Positions 1 through 7,796 of a DNA stretch of 20,214 nucleotides are shown here, piece by piece. The stretch is taken from NCBI GenBank assembly GCA_031431235.1, contig JANPDA010000387.1, positions 1-20,214 of the forward strand, given 5' to 3'. The position numbers and the translations under genes are program-made. The stretch comes from JANNSW01 sp031431235 (lineage in GTDB: Bacteria; Pseudomonadota; Alphaproteobacteria; Rhizobiales; Hyphomicrobiaceae). Under the pieces are notes generated by a model. It was given only the letters and a program-made list of their open reading frames with translations, had not been told where the DNA came from and did no database searches. Numbering within the stretch: position 1 is the first letter of the stretch; each line of letters starts with the position of its first letter.

Positions 1-26
1 TGCCCGCTGTCAGGCAGCCGATCCAC

Positions 27-224
27 TCATCCTACCGTCCGAAATTGTGGAGCCACTTCGCCCAGCTTTTTTGCCTGGTCGCGGTAGAAAAATATGTCGA
101 TGTCAGATGTTGGCGTGCCTTCATTGCGAGCGGGGGATCCGAACAGGTACAGTGCCGCAGCGCCAAGCTTTCGAATGGCAGGCTCGACCGGTTCGATGCG
201 GGCAATGGCGTCATCGCGGTTCAT
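27..224 (-). pseudogene. Truncated MntA-like nucleotidyltransferase (probable remnant)
   Basis: The 65-residue product carries the signature of minimal nucleotidyltransferases: GSPAR at residues 29-33, then SDIDIF at 40-45 with the two metal-binding aspartates D41 and D43. In MntA/HepT toxin-antitoxin modules this fold AMPylates the HEPN toxin. Family members are usually about 95-140 residues with a further helix and a third acidic residue. Here the reading frame stops about 20 residues after the DxD, and the other two frames downstream do not restore a recognisable continuation. No Shine-Dalgarno-like sequence precedes the ATG. The HEPN partner, if there is one, would lie beyond the left window edge. 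The motif is seen directly; decay is inferred from length and the missing RBS. A complete but divergent small protein is the alternative. Confidence 0.6.
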
Positions 225-525
225 AGCTGGATTGTGCGTCGACTACGGATCAATTGCAAGAGCTCGACGGGAAAGTTCAGCACCAGACTTGTTGACCACA
301 AAAGGGAGCATTGCAACGGTTGCCGTAGGGCATTCGTCCGTTCTCTGCTTCCAGGCAGCAGAAGTCGGCGAAGCTTTCGCGGCGGACTTCGATCCGGGGC
401 CGGCGAGGGAGCAGTCAGGCTGCATCCCTCGGCAATGCGATGATCTGGTTCGGTGAAAGTGCCGTGGAGGGCATCGCTGCCGGAGCTGGGCTCAGCCATT
501 CCTCGCTGGCTGGAAGCCGTTCGTG
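225..525. other. Intergenic stretch with no recognisable gene
   Basis: About 300 bp lie between the nucleotidyltransferase remnant and the end of the histidine kinase gene. Several overlapping open frames occur on both strands, but none has a ribosome-binding site together with a recognisable motif, and their composition is Arg/Ser/Pro-rich as expected of chance frames in GC-rich DNA. I see no clear terminator or repeat. Confidence 0.5.
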
Positions 526-1902
526 TCACGCGCGGAGCTCTATGGTCACGCTTGCGCCATGCGGAGTGTTCCGGGCGATCGCCGATCCGCCATGCGCCTC
601 GGCGATGGCGCGGACGATGGCTAGCCCGAGGCCGGTGCTGATGGGGCCACCCTCATCCGATTGGGTCCGCGTGAACGGGTCGAACACGTTGTCGAGCATC
701 GCCGTGGGAAAGCCAGGCCCCGAATCCAGCACGTTGAACCGAACAGTGCCGTCATTGCGCACGACCGACAGTCGTACCAACCCACCGCGCGGCGTATGCC
801 GGATAGCGTTCTCGAGCAGATTGCGAAGAGCTTGCTGCATCCGGTCCGGATCGACCACGACCGTCTCGTCGGGCGTCTCGACCTCGATCGCCACGCCGGC
901 ATCGCGCGCCTGATGGTCGACGAGCTGACGGCAGCTGCCGGTCAAGGCGGAGAGCCGCGCCTGGACCCGGCGCACGGGCATCCGTCCGCCCCGCATGCGC
1001 GCGAGCAACAGAAGATCATCGGCCAGTCGCTGCAGCAGATCGACATCGTCGCGCGCACTCCGCAGTGCGGCCTCGAGCTCGGGAGCATCACGCTTGCGGG
1101 CGAGGGCGAGCTCGATCTCCGCCCGAAGTGTAGCGATCGGAGTGCGCAGCTCATGGCTGGCATTGTCCACGAACCGGCGCTCGCGCTCGATGGCCTGCTG
1201 GAGCCGGTCGAGCATGGAGTTCAAGGTCGTGGCGAGCCGTGCCAGCTCATCGCCCGTTCGCGGAACCGGAAGCCGGCGGGCCGGCTCGGAAGCGGAAACG
1301 GCCGCCGCCTCCTTGCGCATCTGCTCCACCGGACCAAGCGTCGCCCCGGCGAGTAGCCAGCCGGCGCCCGTCGTGAGCAGGATCGCCAGGGACCCGAGGG
1401 AAGCCATGGTCACGAGCAGCCGCTGCAGCGACTCGTTCACATCGCTGAGGGTGGCGCCGACCACGACGAACTGCCTCGGTGGCTGCTCCATGGCCACAGC
1501 CAGCAGACGAAACGGGTCGTCGAGCTGTTGGTACTGAGTGATCTCCTCGATCTGCCGGGTCAGGAAGACGGGGCCCGAGATGGCATGCACCTCGGCGGCC
1601 GTGAGCATGGGCGCACTCGACACGGCCGTGCTGGTGGCCAGGATGTTGCCGGAGGCATCGAGAACCTGGGCAAAGGCCTCGTCGGAGTCGATCAGCTTGC
1701 CACTGCCGGCCACGGCATCCGGCCCGCTCGAATCGCCGATCGATGTCTGCAGCACCTGGGCCCTAGAGCGCAGGCCCACATCCACGGAGTCGAGGAGGTC
1801 GGCCGCGACGCGGTGATACCCGATGACGCCGAGCGCCAGAAACACCAAGGCCATGCCGATGGCAAAGACCAGGGTCATACGCAGCTTAATCGGGATCTGC
1901 AT
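526..1902 (-). CDS. Two-component sensor histidine kinase (HAMP-HisKA-HATPase)
   Basis: This is an inner-membrane sensor kinase of 458 residues that autophosphorylates and passes phosphate to the response regulator encoded just upstream. The order is: transmembrane helix at about 9-31; a periplasmic sensor region of roughly 130 residues; a second helix at about 162-188; HAMP linker; DHp helix with the phosphoacceptor H250 in NASHELRTP; and a C-terminal ATPase with the N box (LRNLLENAIRHTPRGG), DSGPGF, and GLGLAIVRAIAEAHGGS. All key kinase motifs are intact. The ATG at 1902 lies inside the regulator gene, giving a 17-bp overlap and implying translational coupling. The ATG at residue 9 is an alternative start. 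The periplasmic domain fits no ligand-binding family I recognise. Divergent adjacency to the ABC locus suggests that it senses an envelope signal relevant to that transporter, which is inference. Confidence 0.95.
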   Translation of the reverse strand: MQIPIKLRMTLVFAIGMALVFLALGVIGYHRVAADLLDSVDVGLRSRAQVLQTSIGDSSGPDAVAGSGKLIDSDEAFAQVLDASGNILATSTAVSSAPMLTAAEVHAISGPVFLTRQIEEITQYQQLDDPFRLLAVAMEQPPRQFVVVGATLSDVNESLQRLLVTMASLGSLAILLTTGAGWLLAGATLGPVEQMRKEAAAVSASEPARRLPVPRTGDELARLATTLNSMLDRLQQAIERERRFVDNASHELRTPIATLRAEIELALARKRDAPELEAALRSARDDVDLLQRLADDLLLLARMRGGRMPVRRVQARLSALTGSCRQLVDHQARDAGVAIEVETPDETVVVDPDRMQQALRNLLENAIRHTPRGGLVRLSVVRNDGTVRFNVLDSGPGFPTAMLDNVFDPFTRTQSDEGGPISTGLGLAIVRAIAEAHGGSAIARNTPHGASVTIELRA

Positions 1903-2578
1903 TCCGCGTCTCGGTTCTGAGGCGGTAGCCTACACCGCGGATGGTCTCGAGCGACTTGCGGCCAAACGGCCGGTCGATCTTGTCCCTGAGATAGCCCATG
2001 TAGACATCGATGATGTTGGGGTCGCCATCAAAGGCGAAGTCCCAGGCGTGCTCGAGCAGCCGCAGGCGGGGGAGCGCCTCGCCCGGATGCTGCATGAAGT
2101 AGTGGAGCAGCGTGAACTCCTTTCGGGTCAGCGCGATCGCCACGTCCCCGCGCCGAACAGTGTGGTCGGCCGGGTCGAGCACGAGGTCACCGACCTCGAT
2201 GACCGTTGCGCGCTCCTGGGGAGCCCGGCGCACCAGCGAGCGCAGGCGAGCGAACAGCTCCTCGAACGCGAATGGCTTGGTGAGGTAGTCGTCGGCACCC
2301 ACATCGAGCCCCTGCACGCGATCGGAGACGTCGTCCCGCGCGGTCAGCATCAAAAGCGGCGACCAGCGCTTGGCCTTACGCAACCGGCGGCAGACCTCGA
2401 AACCATCGATGTCGGGCAACCCGATATCGAGCACGATGGCATCGAACTCGACCTCGGTGGCGAGCCACACCCCATCCGTGCCGTTGGCGGCCACATCCAC
2501 CGCATAGCCTTCCTCGGTGAGGCCGCGGCGGAGCAGGCTCGCCATCTTCACGGAGTCTTCGATCACCAACAGCCGCAT
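1886..2578 (-). CDS. OmpR/PhoB-family response regulator
   Basis: The 230-residue product has an N-terminal receiver domain and a C-terminal winged-helix DNA-binding domain. The receiver has the acidic pocket E7/D8, phosphoacceptor D51 (VLDIGLPD), T79 in LTAR, and K101 in LTKPF. The C-terminal half shows the usual OmpR features: an LTRKEF stretch, a recognition-helix region containing IIDVYMGYLRDKID, and the closing hairpin TIRGVGYRL. I chose the ATG at 2578 because the protein then begins MRLLVIEDS, where receiver domains normally begin; the frame stays open to 2689 but adds unrelated residues. The gene precedes and overlaps the kinase gene. OmpR-type regulators usually bind tandem direct repeats with a period of about 11 bp, and such repeats occur upstream of the divergent ABC locus, so this protein is the likely regulator of it. 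Confidence 0.95.
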   Translation of the reverse strand: MRLLVIEDSVKMASLLRRGLTEEGYAVDVAANGTDGVWLATEVEFDAIVLDIGLPDIDGFEVCRRLRKAKRWSPLLMLTARDDVSDRVQGLDVGADDYLTKPFAFEELFARLRSLVRRAPQERATVIEVGDLVLDPADHTVRRGDVAIALTRKEFTLLHYFMQHPGEALPRLRLLEHAWDFAFDGDPNIIDVYMGYLRDKIDRPFGRKSLETIRGVGYRLRTETRNADPD

Positions 2579-2626
2579 GCCCGAACGCCTCCATCCTGCC
2601 CGATTATCGAGATTGCCTGCTGCAAT

Positions 2627-2642
2627 CTGAGAAATCGATAAG
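2627..2642 (-). promoter_or_regulatory. Possible regulator box upstream of the response regulator gene
   Basis: Read on the minus strand, this site is CTTA, seven bases, then CTCAG, so the half-sites start 11 bp apart. It resembles the boxes at 2691-2712 and 7734-7755 but is a weaker match. On the minus strand a GATAAT, similar to a -10 hexamer, lies about 18 bp beyond the second half-site. Autoregulation of the two-component operon is a plausible but unproven reading. Confidence 0.35.
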
Positions 2643-2690
2643 AACCACAAGCCGACCCCTGAGCGCTCCAGTGGCGCCAAGCCTCGCAAA

Positions 2691-2712
2691 TTCTCTCAGG
2701 CTTTCCTCAGGA
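2691..2712 (+). promoter_or_regulatory. Tandem 11-bp direct repeat, likely response-regulator binding site
   Basis: Two adjacent 11-mers, TTCTCTCAGGC and TTTCCTCAGGA, match at 8 of 11 positions, so CTCAGG occurs twice exactly one helical turn apart. This is the classic architecture of OmpR/PhoB-type regulator sites. The site lies 74-95 bp upstream of the ATG of exported protein A. A weak -10 candidate (CATTGT, 2722-2727) begins 27 bp after the start of the first CTCA. The same offset is found at the second site, before protein B. The site is also about 115 bp upstream of the regulator gene and could act in both directions. Confidence 0.6.
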
Positions 2713-2785
2713 TCAAACAGCCATTGTCCTCGCCATGCTGCCGGCCAATGCAGGAGATCGGCAGCGCCAGCCAAGGAGAAAGATC

Positions 2786-3547
2786 ATGAATCGCAGGCAC
2801 ATCCTAGCGCTCGCCGCCCTTGCGGCCATCATCCCGCTCGCGTCCGGCAGCGGTTTTGCCCAGACCACCACGACTGGAGCCACCTCCAGGCCCGTGAAAA
2901 TCGACTTGCCACCCTACAACCCCGTGATCGATCCGACCAAGTTCAGCGCCAAGATCACCAACAAATACTACCCCCTGACACCCGGCACGGTCTTCATCTA
3001 CGAGGGGACCCGAGATGGTGTGGCGCGAAGGGCCGAGCACACAGTTACCAGCGAGACCCGCAACATCATGGGCGTCGACTGCATCGTCGTCCGCGACGTC
3101 GCCGTGTCAAACTCCGAGATCGTCGAGAAGACCGTCGACTGGTACGCGCAGGATAGCGACGGCAACGTCTGGTACTTCGGCGAGGACACTGCCGAGTACA
3201 AGAACGGCAAGGTCACCAGCACGCACGGGACCTGGATGGCCGGTGTCGACGGCGCGCTGCCCGGCATCATCATGCAGGCGTCTCCCAAGCTCGGCGAGGG
3301 CTACCGCCAGGAGTATCGTCCGGGCGTCGCTGAAGATTACGCGAAGGTGGTAGGCATCAACGCGACCACCGAGGGCCCGATGGGCAAATACGAGAACGTG
3401 GTCGTGACCGAGGACACCGACCTGCTCGATGTGAACAAGTTCGAGCACAAGTCTTTCGCGCCCGGCGTCGGCTTCATCGGCAGCAGTGGTCTGGTCAATG
3501 GCCATCAGGAAGAGATCGGACTGGTCAAGATCCTGAAGTCCAATTGA
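2786..3547 (+). CDS. Exported protein A of unknown function (paralogue of protein B)
   Basis: The 253-residue protein begins with a Sec signal peptide: basic MNRRH, then a hydrophobic core, with probable cleavage near GFA-Q at residues 24-25. No lipobox cysteine is present. I chose the ATG at 2786 because AAGGAG lies 7-14 bp upstream and the signal peptide then starts at residue 1; the open frame begins at 2735. Conserved features shared with the protein at 7797-8489 are a PLTPGTVFIYEGT segment, a GVDCIVVRDVA strand with the only mature-region cysteine, WYAQDSDGNVWYFGED at 119-134, and GVDGALPGIIMQASP. I recognise this as a recurrent bacterial secreted family without a known activity. It is the first gene of the ABC locus, 37 bp before the first ATPase. 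A periplasmic accessory or substrate role is inference. Confidence 0.85.
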   Translation: MNRRHILALAALAAIIPLASGSGFAQTTTTGATSRPVKIDLPPYNPVIDPTKFSAKITNKYYPLTPGTVFIYEGTRDGVARRAEHTVTSETRNIMGVDCIVVRDVAVSNSEIVEKTVDWYAQDSDGNVWYFGEDTAEYKNGKVTSTHGTWMAGVDGALPGIIMQASPKLGEGYRQEYRPGVAEDYAKVVGINATTEGPMGKYENVVVTEDTDLLDVNKFEHKSFAPGVGFIGSSGLVNGHQEEIGLVKILKSN

Positions 3548-3584
3548 GCAGACCGACGCCAACCCGAAGCAGCGGAGAGCGACC

Positions 3585-4277
3585 GTGAGCCAACCGTCAG
3601 AAGCCGTGTTGACGGCCCGGGACGTGTACCACATCTACCGGGACGGTGACGTCAGAACCGTGGCGCTGCGCGGCGTGGCCGTGGTCCTCGAGAAATCCTC
3701 GTGGACCACGGTGATGGGGCCCTCTGGTAGCGGCAAGAGCACACTGCTCCACATCCTCGCCGGCCTGCTCGAGCCGACGGCCGGCATGGTGACCGTCGAC
3801 GGCGAGGATGTGACCCGGTTGCCGGCTGCGGCGCGCGCCCAATGGCGCCGCCGCAGCGTCGGCCTCGTTCTGCAGCGCGACAACCTGCATCCCCATCTGG
3901 ATGTCGCCGAGAACGTGGCCCTGCCTCTGCGGCTGCAGGGAATGCCTGCACAGGAGATCCGCGAGCGCGTGACGTCGCTCCTCGAGCATGTCGGGCTCGC
4001 CGGGCGATCCAATCACCGTTCGGGCCAGCTGTCGGGCGGCGAGGCGCAGCGCGCGGCGCTGGCGGTCGCCCTCGCCCCACGGCCAAGAGTGCTGCTCGCC
4101 GACGAGCCGACCGGCGAGCTCGATTCCACGACGGCCGCCGGCATCCTCGACCTCATCGGGGCGCAGCGGCAGCAGAACGGCACGGTCATTCTGACTGTCA
4201 CCCACAACCGCCAAGTGACTGAACGAGCGGGTCGCCGGCTGGCGATGCGCGATGGAGTGTTGACCGATGTCGATTGA
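3585..4277 (+). CDS. ABC transporter ATP-binding protein 1 (LolD/MacB-type)
   Basis: This 230-residue nucleotide-binding subunit has Walker A GPSGSGKST at 45-53, a Q-loop region LQRDNLHPHLDVAENVALPL, signature LSGGE at 149-153, Walker B LLADE with D173/E174, D-loop ELDS, and H-loop histidine H207. The start is GTG at 3585, preceded by CGGAGAG. The AENVALPLRLQG pattern and DEPTGELD are typical of ATPases that drive FtsX/MacB/LolCE-type permeases. After the signature, the usual QRVAIARAL reads QRAALAVAL, so the conserved arginine there is missing. The 3' end overlaps the next ATPase gene by 11 bp. It probably forms a heterodimer with the second ATPase on the permease at 4947-7703. Confidence 0.93.
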   Translation: MSQPSEAVLTARDVYHIYRDGDVRTVALRGVAVVLEKSSWTTVMGPSGSGKSTLLHILAGLLEPTAGMVTVDGEDVTRLPAAARAQWRRRSVGLVLQRDNLHPHLDVAENVALPLRLQGMPAQEIRERVTSLLEHVGLAGRSNHRSGQLSGGEAQRAALAVALAPRPRVLLADEPTGELDSTTAAGILDLIGAQRQQNGTVILTVTHNRQVTERAGRRLAMRDGVLTDVD

Positions 4278-4950
4278 TGGAACCGCAGCGATCGAGGCGA
4301 CCGGGCTGTCGCGGACCTTCACCGGCACCGGCCACAGGCTCTCGGCCTTGAGCGATGTCTCCCTCACCATCGGCCGGGGCGAGGTCGTGGCCATCATGGG
4401 CCCCAGCGGCTCGGGCAAGAGCACGCTGCTCTATCTGCTGGGCGGGCTCGACCTGCCCGATGCCGGCTCCGTGCGCCTCGCCGGCGTCGACTGGCAATCG
4501 CTCGAGGGCGCCGAGCGAGCCCGCTTCCGCCGGCGCAATTGCGGCTTCATCGTCCAGGGTCTCGCGTTGCTCCCACAGGCGACGGCTGCCGAGAACGTGG
4601 AGGTCCCGCTGCTGCTGGACGGCGTCGAGGCAGGCAAGCGCGGCCAGCTCGTTGCCGAGGCCTTGGAGCGGGTGGGGCTGACCAGACAGGCTGCCCAGCT
4701 CACCGACCAGCTTTCGGGCGGGGAGCAGCAGCGCGTGGCCATCGCGCGCGCACTCGTGCTCGAGCCCGCCGTGGTGCTCGCCGACGAGCCGACCGGCAGC
4801 CTCGATTCCGTTACGGCGCAAACCGTGACGCGACTGCTCGTGTCGGCCGCACGCGAACGCGGGACGGCGATCGTTCTCGTCACCCACGACCCCGCGGTCG
4901 CCGACCATGCCGATCGTATCGTGTCCATGCAATCAGGAGGCTTGCTATGA
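4267..4950 (+). CDS. ABC transporter ATP-binding protein 2 (LolD/MacB-type)
   Basis: The product has 227 residues with Walker A GPSGSGKST at 45-53, LSGGE at 149-153 followed by the canonical QRVAIARAL, Walker B VLADE with D173/E174, D-loop SLDS, and VTHD as the H-loop. Motif positions are identical to those of ATPase 1, so the pair looks like an old duplication, although the sequences have diverged considerably. The ATG at 4267 lies within the end of the upstream ATPase gene. The stop overlaps the permease start as ATGA. All catalytic motifs are intact, so in a heterodimer this subunit could carry full hydrolysis. The tight overlaps on both sides imply translational coupling and fixed stoichiometry. 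Confidence 0.94.
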   Translation: MSIDGTAAIEATGLSRTFTGTGHRLSALSDVSLTIGRGEVVAIMGPSGSGKSTLLYLLGGLDLPDAGSVRLAGVDWQSLEGAERARFRRRNCGFIVQGLALLPQATAAENVEVPLLLDGVEAGKRGQLVAEALERVGLTRQAAQLTDQLSGGEQQRVAIARALVLEPAVVLADEPTGSLDSVTAQTVTRLLVSAARERGTAIVLVTHDPAVADHADRIVSMQSGGLL

Positions 4951-7703
4951 GCCAGGATCAGATCATCGCCCTGCCCGAAGGCGCGGCCGAAAGCCCGCCC
5001 CGCGACGTGAGCACCGGAAAATCCTCGAGCGCAGCCGGCAGCAGCGGAGTGATCCTCTGGCTGCTCCGGCGCAACATCGGCCAGGCTCCTCGGCGCCTCG
5101 CGCTGGAGGCGATCGGCGTCGCATTCCCCGTGGCCATGCTCGCGGCAACGCTCCTGTTCGTCGACCATGCGGTGCAATCCATGACTCCCAACGCACTTCG
5201 GCCCGTGCAGGTCGAGATGCGGGCTCTGTCGAAGTCGCTCGATGTGGATATCGCTGCCACCGTCGCCAAACTGGCCAGCGAGGACGGAGTCAAAATGGTC
5301 GAGCCGTTCGCGGCGGCCGATGTCCTGGTAGCCCCGGGCACGTCCGGACAACTCACGACGCGGCTGTTCGCCGTCAGCCCGGCCTATATCTTGAACCATC
5401 CCTGGGTCAAGGTGACGAGCGGCGGCCTCGGCCACGGCGCCCTGCTCAGCCAGGCCTTGCAGGCTTCACCCGGCTTCCAGTCGGCCACGACGATCACGAT
5501 CAGCTTGCCGGGCGATTCGCCGCCATTGTCGCTGTCGCTTCCCGTCGAAGGAACTGTCGATCTGCGAGAGGCGACGACCTGGTTCGCCATCCCCTACGGC
5601 GAGGTGCAGGGCGACATCGTCACGGTGCCGCGAGCCATCGTCATCGACTGGGCGACCTATGAGCGCGACGTGCTGCCCGTGCTGCGTGCCTGGACCAAGG
5701 CCGGCGGCCTGCCCTTGTTCGATCCGGGCTCCGGCGAGCTTCCGCCGTCGACGCTGGAGGCCCACGTCACCGTCGACCACACGACCTATCCGGCCGATCC
5801 CGGGCGGGCGTCGCTCTGGACGGGAGCGCTGCAACGCGCGCTCGGACGCCAGGCCGGCGCCTCCTTCATCATGGCTGACAATGCCGCCGAGGTCCTCATG
5901 GAGGGCCGGGAAGATTCGATCAATGCCAAGGTGCTGTTCCTGCTGCTCGGCATTCCCGGCGTGCTGGTGGCGGCGGCGCTCGGTCTGACGGGTGCCTCGA
6001 CCCTGGTCGAAGCGCACCGGCGCGAGGAGGCCCTGTTGCGCATGCGCGGAGCGACGAGCGGCCAGACGGCGGGGCTCGCGACTGCCCAGGCCGCGGCGGC
6101 CGGCATCGTGGGCTCCTTTCTGGGTCTGCTGGTTGCAGGATTTGGGGTCAGCATCGTGACCGGCCGGCCGGTCTGGCAGGGCGTGCCGCCCGAAACCCTC
6201 GTGCTGTCGGTGCTGCTGGCCGTGGCTGCCGGGGCGATCACCTGCGCCATTCGCGTCATCGTGCTGAGGCGCTCGAGCCGCAAGTCCGACGTGCTCGAGC
6301 GGCGACTGCTCGAGCGGGGATGGGCGCCGCTCTGGTTGCGCGGCCGGCTCGATCTCGTGGCCATCGTGGTCGGTATCGCCATCCTCGCCGTCAACATCAT
6401 CGCCGGTGGGCTCAGGCGCAGTCCCATCGAAGGTACCGCACTCGCCCTGTCGTTCTATGTCCTGCTGGCTCCGCTCGCCATCTGGATCGGGGCGAGCCTG
6501 CTGATGATCCGCGGCTTGCTGGCTCTCCTTTCCGCCGCGGCCCGCCCCGAGCACAACCGGCCCTTCTCCTCCTGGCGGGGCGCGTGTCTGCGATGGCTCG
6601 GGCGTCGTCCGGCCCATGCAGCTCGGGCCCTGGCAATCGGGGCGTTGGCGGTTGCCTTCGGCACCCAGGTGCTCGCCTTCGCGGCCACCTACCAGGCGGC
6701 CAAGGAAGCGGACGCTCAGGCCGCCATCGGCTCGGATCTGCGCCTGACGCCGGAGGATCCCCGGTTTCCATTGCCTGCGCTCGGCTCCGGGATCGTGGCG
6801 AGCACTCCAATTCACCAGGTTCCGGCTCGATCCGATACGGATCGCAAGATGATCCTCGCCATCGATCTGGCGACCTACCTGGCAACCGCGACGAGTGCAC
6901 CCCGCATGCTGTCGGGCGCTGGGCCCGAGGCCTTGGCCAAGGAACCCATGGGTGTGCTGATCAACAGCGAGATCGCCGAGTCCGCCGAGGTGGCTGTGGG
7001 TGACATGCTGCCGTTGACCATCTTCCCCGATGACTTCGAGAACGCGCGCGACATCGAGCTCAAGGTGCTCGGCGTGTTCACGGCCTTTCCGCCCACATAC
7101 CCTGTCACCGAGATCGTCACGACGCTCGGCGCATTGCCGCGCGCCTCGACCGTCCCGCCCGATTTCTACCTCGCCCGCGTGGCTCCCGGCCATGTGCCTT
7201 CAGACGTTGCAGCGAGGCTGCGCTCCGGACCTTCCGGGCAGAAATTCGTGGTCTCGACTGTTGCCGCTCCCAACGAGCGCGGACTGACGGCGCTCAACCT
7301 GGCCGGCCTCAGTCTCATCGAGGCAATCGGCGCCAGTCTGATCGCGGCCGTCGGGGTTGCCGTGCTCGGCGCCTTCCTGATCCTGGAGCGGCGCCGGGAG
7401 CTCGCGATCCTGCACACCATTGGCGCCGATGCCTGGCAGATCCTGACCGGGCCCGCACTCGAGGGCGGTCTCGTAGTGCTCGGCAGCATCGCCATCGGCG
7501 TTCCCGTCGGGCTCGGGCTCAGCATGCTGGCGGTCCGGGTGCTCGGGCTGTTCTTCGCGCTGCCCCCGCCGTTGCTCGTTGTCCCGGTGTGGCAACTGAT
7601 GGCCCTCGTTCTGCTCATGGTGCTGGCCTCGGCGATCGCGCTCGCAATGGCTCTGACAGCGGTCAACCGCGTTCAGCCGGCGTCGGTCTTGAGGGAGCCT
7701 TGA
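4947..7703 (+). CDS. FtsX/YbbP-like ABC transporter permease
   Basis: This large permease has 918 residues. A strong AGGAGG at 4935-4940 precedes an ATG that overlaps the ATPase stop (ATGA); the frame is open far upstream, to 4539, but only as a shadow of the ATPase. I count about ten membrane helices: one at 52-74, a long periplasmic region to about 328, helices near 329-352, 375-405, 416-440, 470-490, 496-528 and 561-583, a second periplasmic domain to about 787, then helices near 788-812, 838-870 and 886-908. This 1+3+2+1+3 pattern with two FtsX-like cores matches YbbP-type permeases, in which both halves are fused in one chain. The ILERRRELAILHTIGA stretch after helix 8 is the usual ATPase-coupling region. 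Related permeases act in lipoprotein or lipid handling, or in mechanotransmission to periplasmic partners. The substrate here is unknown. An Ala/Ser-rich cytoplasmic tail of about 35 residues precedes the first helix. Confidence 0.9.
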   Translation: MSQDQIIALPEGAAESPPRDVSTGKSSSAAGSSGVILWLLRRNIGQAPRRLALEAIGVAFPVAMLAATLLFVDHAVQSMTPNALRPVQVEMRALSKSLDVDIAATVAKLASEDGVKMVEPFAAADVLVAPGTSGQLTTRLFAVSPAYILNHPWVKVTSGGLGHGALLSQALQASPGFQSATTITISLPGDSPPLSLSLPVEGTVDLREATTWFAIPYGEVQGDIVTVPRAIVIDWATYERDVLPVLRAWTKAGGLPLFDPGSGELPPSTLEAHVTVDHTTYPADPGRASLWTGALQRALGRQAGASFIMADNAAEVLMEGREDSINAKVLFLLLGIPGVLVAAALGLTGASTLVEAHRREEALLRMRGATSGQTAGLATAQAAAAGIVGSFLGLLVAGFGVSIVTGRPVWQGVPPETLVLSVLLAVAAGAITCAIRVIVLRRSSRKSDVLERRLLERGWAPLWLRGRLDLVAIVVGIAILAVNIIAGGLRRSPIEGTALALSFYVLLAPLAIWIGASLLMIRGLLALLSAAARPEHNRPFSSWRGACLRWLGRRPAHAARALAIGALAVAFGTQVLAFAATYQAAKEADAQAAIGSDLRLTPEDPRFPLPALGSGIVASTPIHQVPARSDTDRKMILAIDLATYLATATSAPRMLSGAGPEALAKEPMGVLINSEIAESAEVAVGDMLPLTIFPDDFENARDIELKVLGVFTAFPPTYPVTEIVTTLGALPRASTVPPDFYLARVAPGHVPSDVAARLRSGPSGQKFVVSTVAAPNERGLTALNLAGLSLIEAIGASLIAAVGVAVLGAFLILERRRELAILHTIGADAWQILTGPALEGGLVVLGSIAIGVPVGLGLSMLAVRVLGLFFALPPPLLVVPVWQLMALVLLMVLASAIALAMALTAVNRVQPASVLREP

Positions 7704-7733
7704 TCAACAGAGCATCGACCGGCTGGGAGCACG

Positions 7734-7768
7734 CTCTCATTGGATTCTCAGATGCCAGGTCCTAGACT
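7734..7768 (+). promoter_or_regulatory. Second CTCA-N7-CTCAG box with -10-like hexamer before protein B
   Basis: CTCTCAT at 7734-7740 and TTCTCAG at 7745-7751 place TCTCA twice with an 11-bp period. TAGACT (7763-7768), four of six matches to TATAAT, begins 27 bp after the first CTCA at 7736, the same offset as at the 2691-2712 site. It lies 29-63 bp upstream of the ATG of protein B, in the 93-bp gap after the permease. Protein B may therefore have its own promoter under the same regulator, besides any read-through. Confidence 0.45.
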
Positions 7769-7796
7769 GCCCGACGTCAGCGATGGAGACATCCCA

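Noticed and set aside
221..529. Several overlapping small open frames on both strands between the nucleotidyltransferase remnant and the kinase
   Set aside because: None has an RBS plus a recognisable motif, and their composition is that of chance frames in GC-rich DNA.
4539..4946. N-terminal extension of the permease frame
   Set aside because: It overlaps the second ATPase gene and is Arg-rich; AGGAGG followed by the ATGA junction at 4947 marks the real start.
5466..7193. Long minus-strand open frame of 575 codons inside the permease gene
   Set aside because: It lies antisense to a protein with clear FtsX helices and ATPase-coupling motifs. Its translation is Gly/Arg/Gln/His-rich without any domain, which is typical of antisense frames in GC-rich genes.
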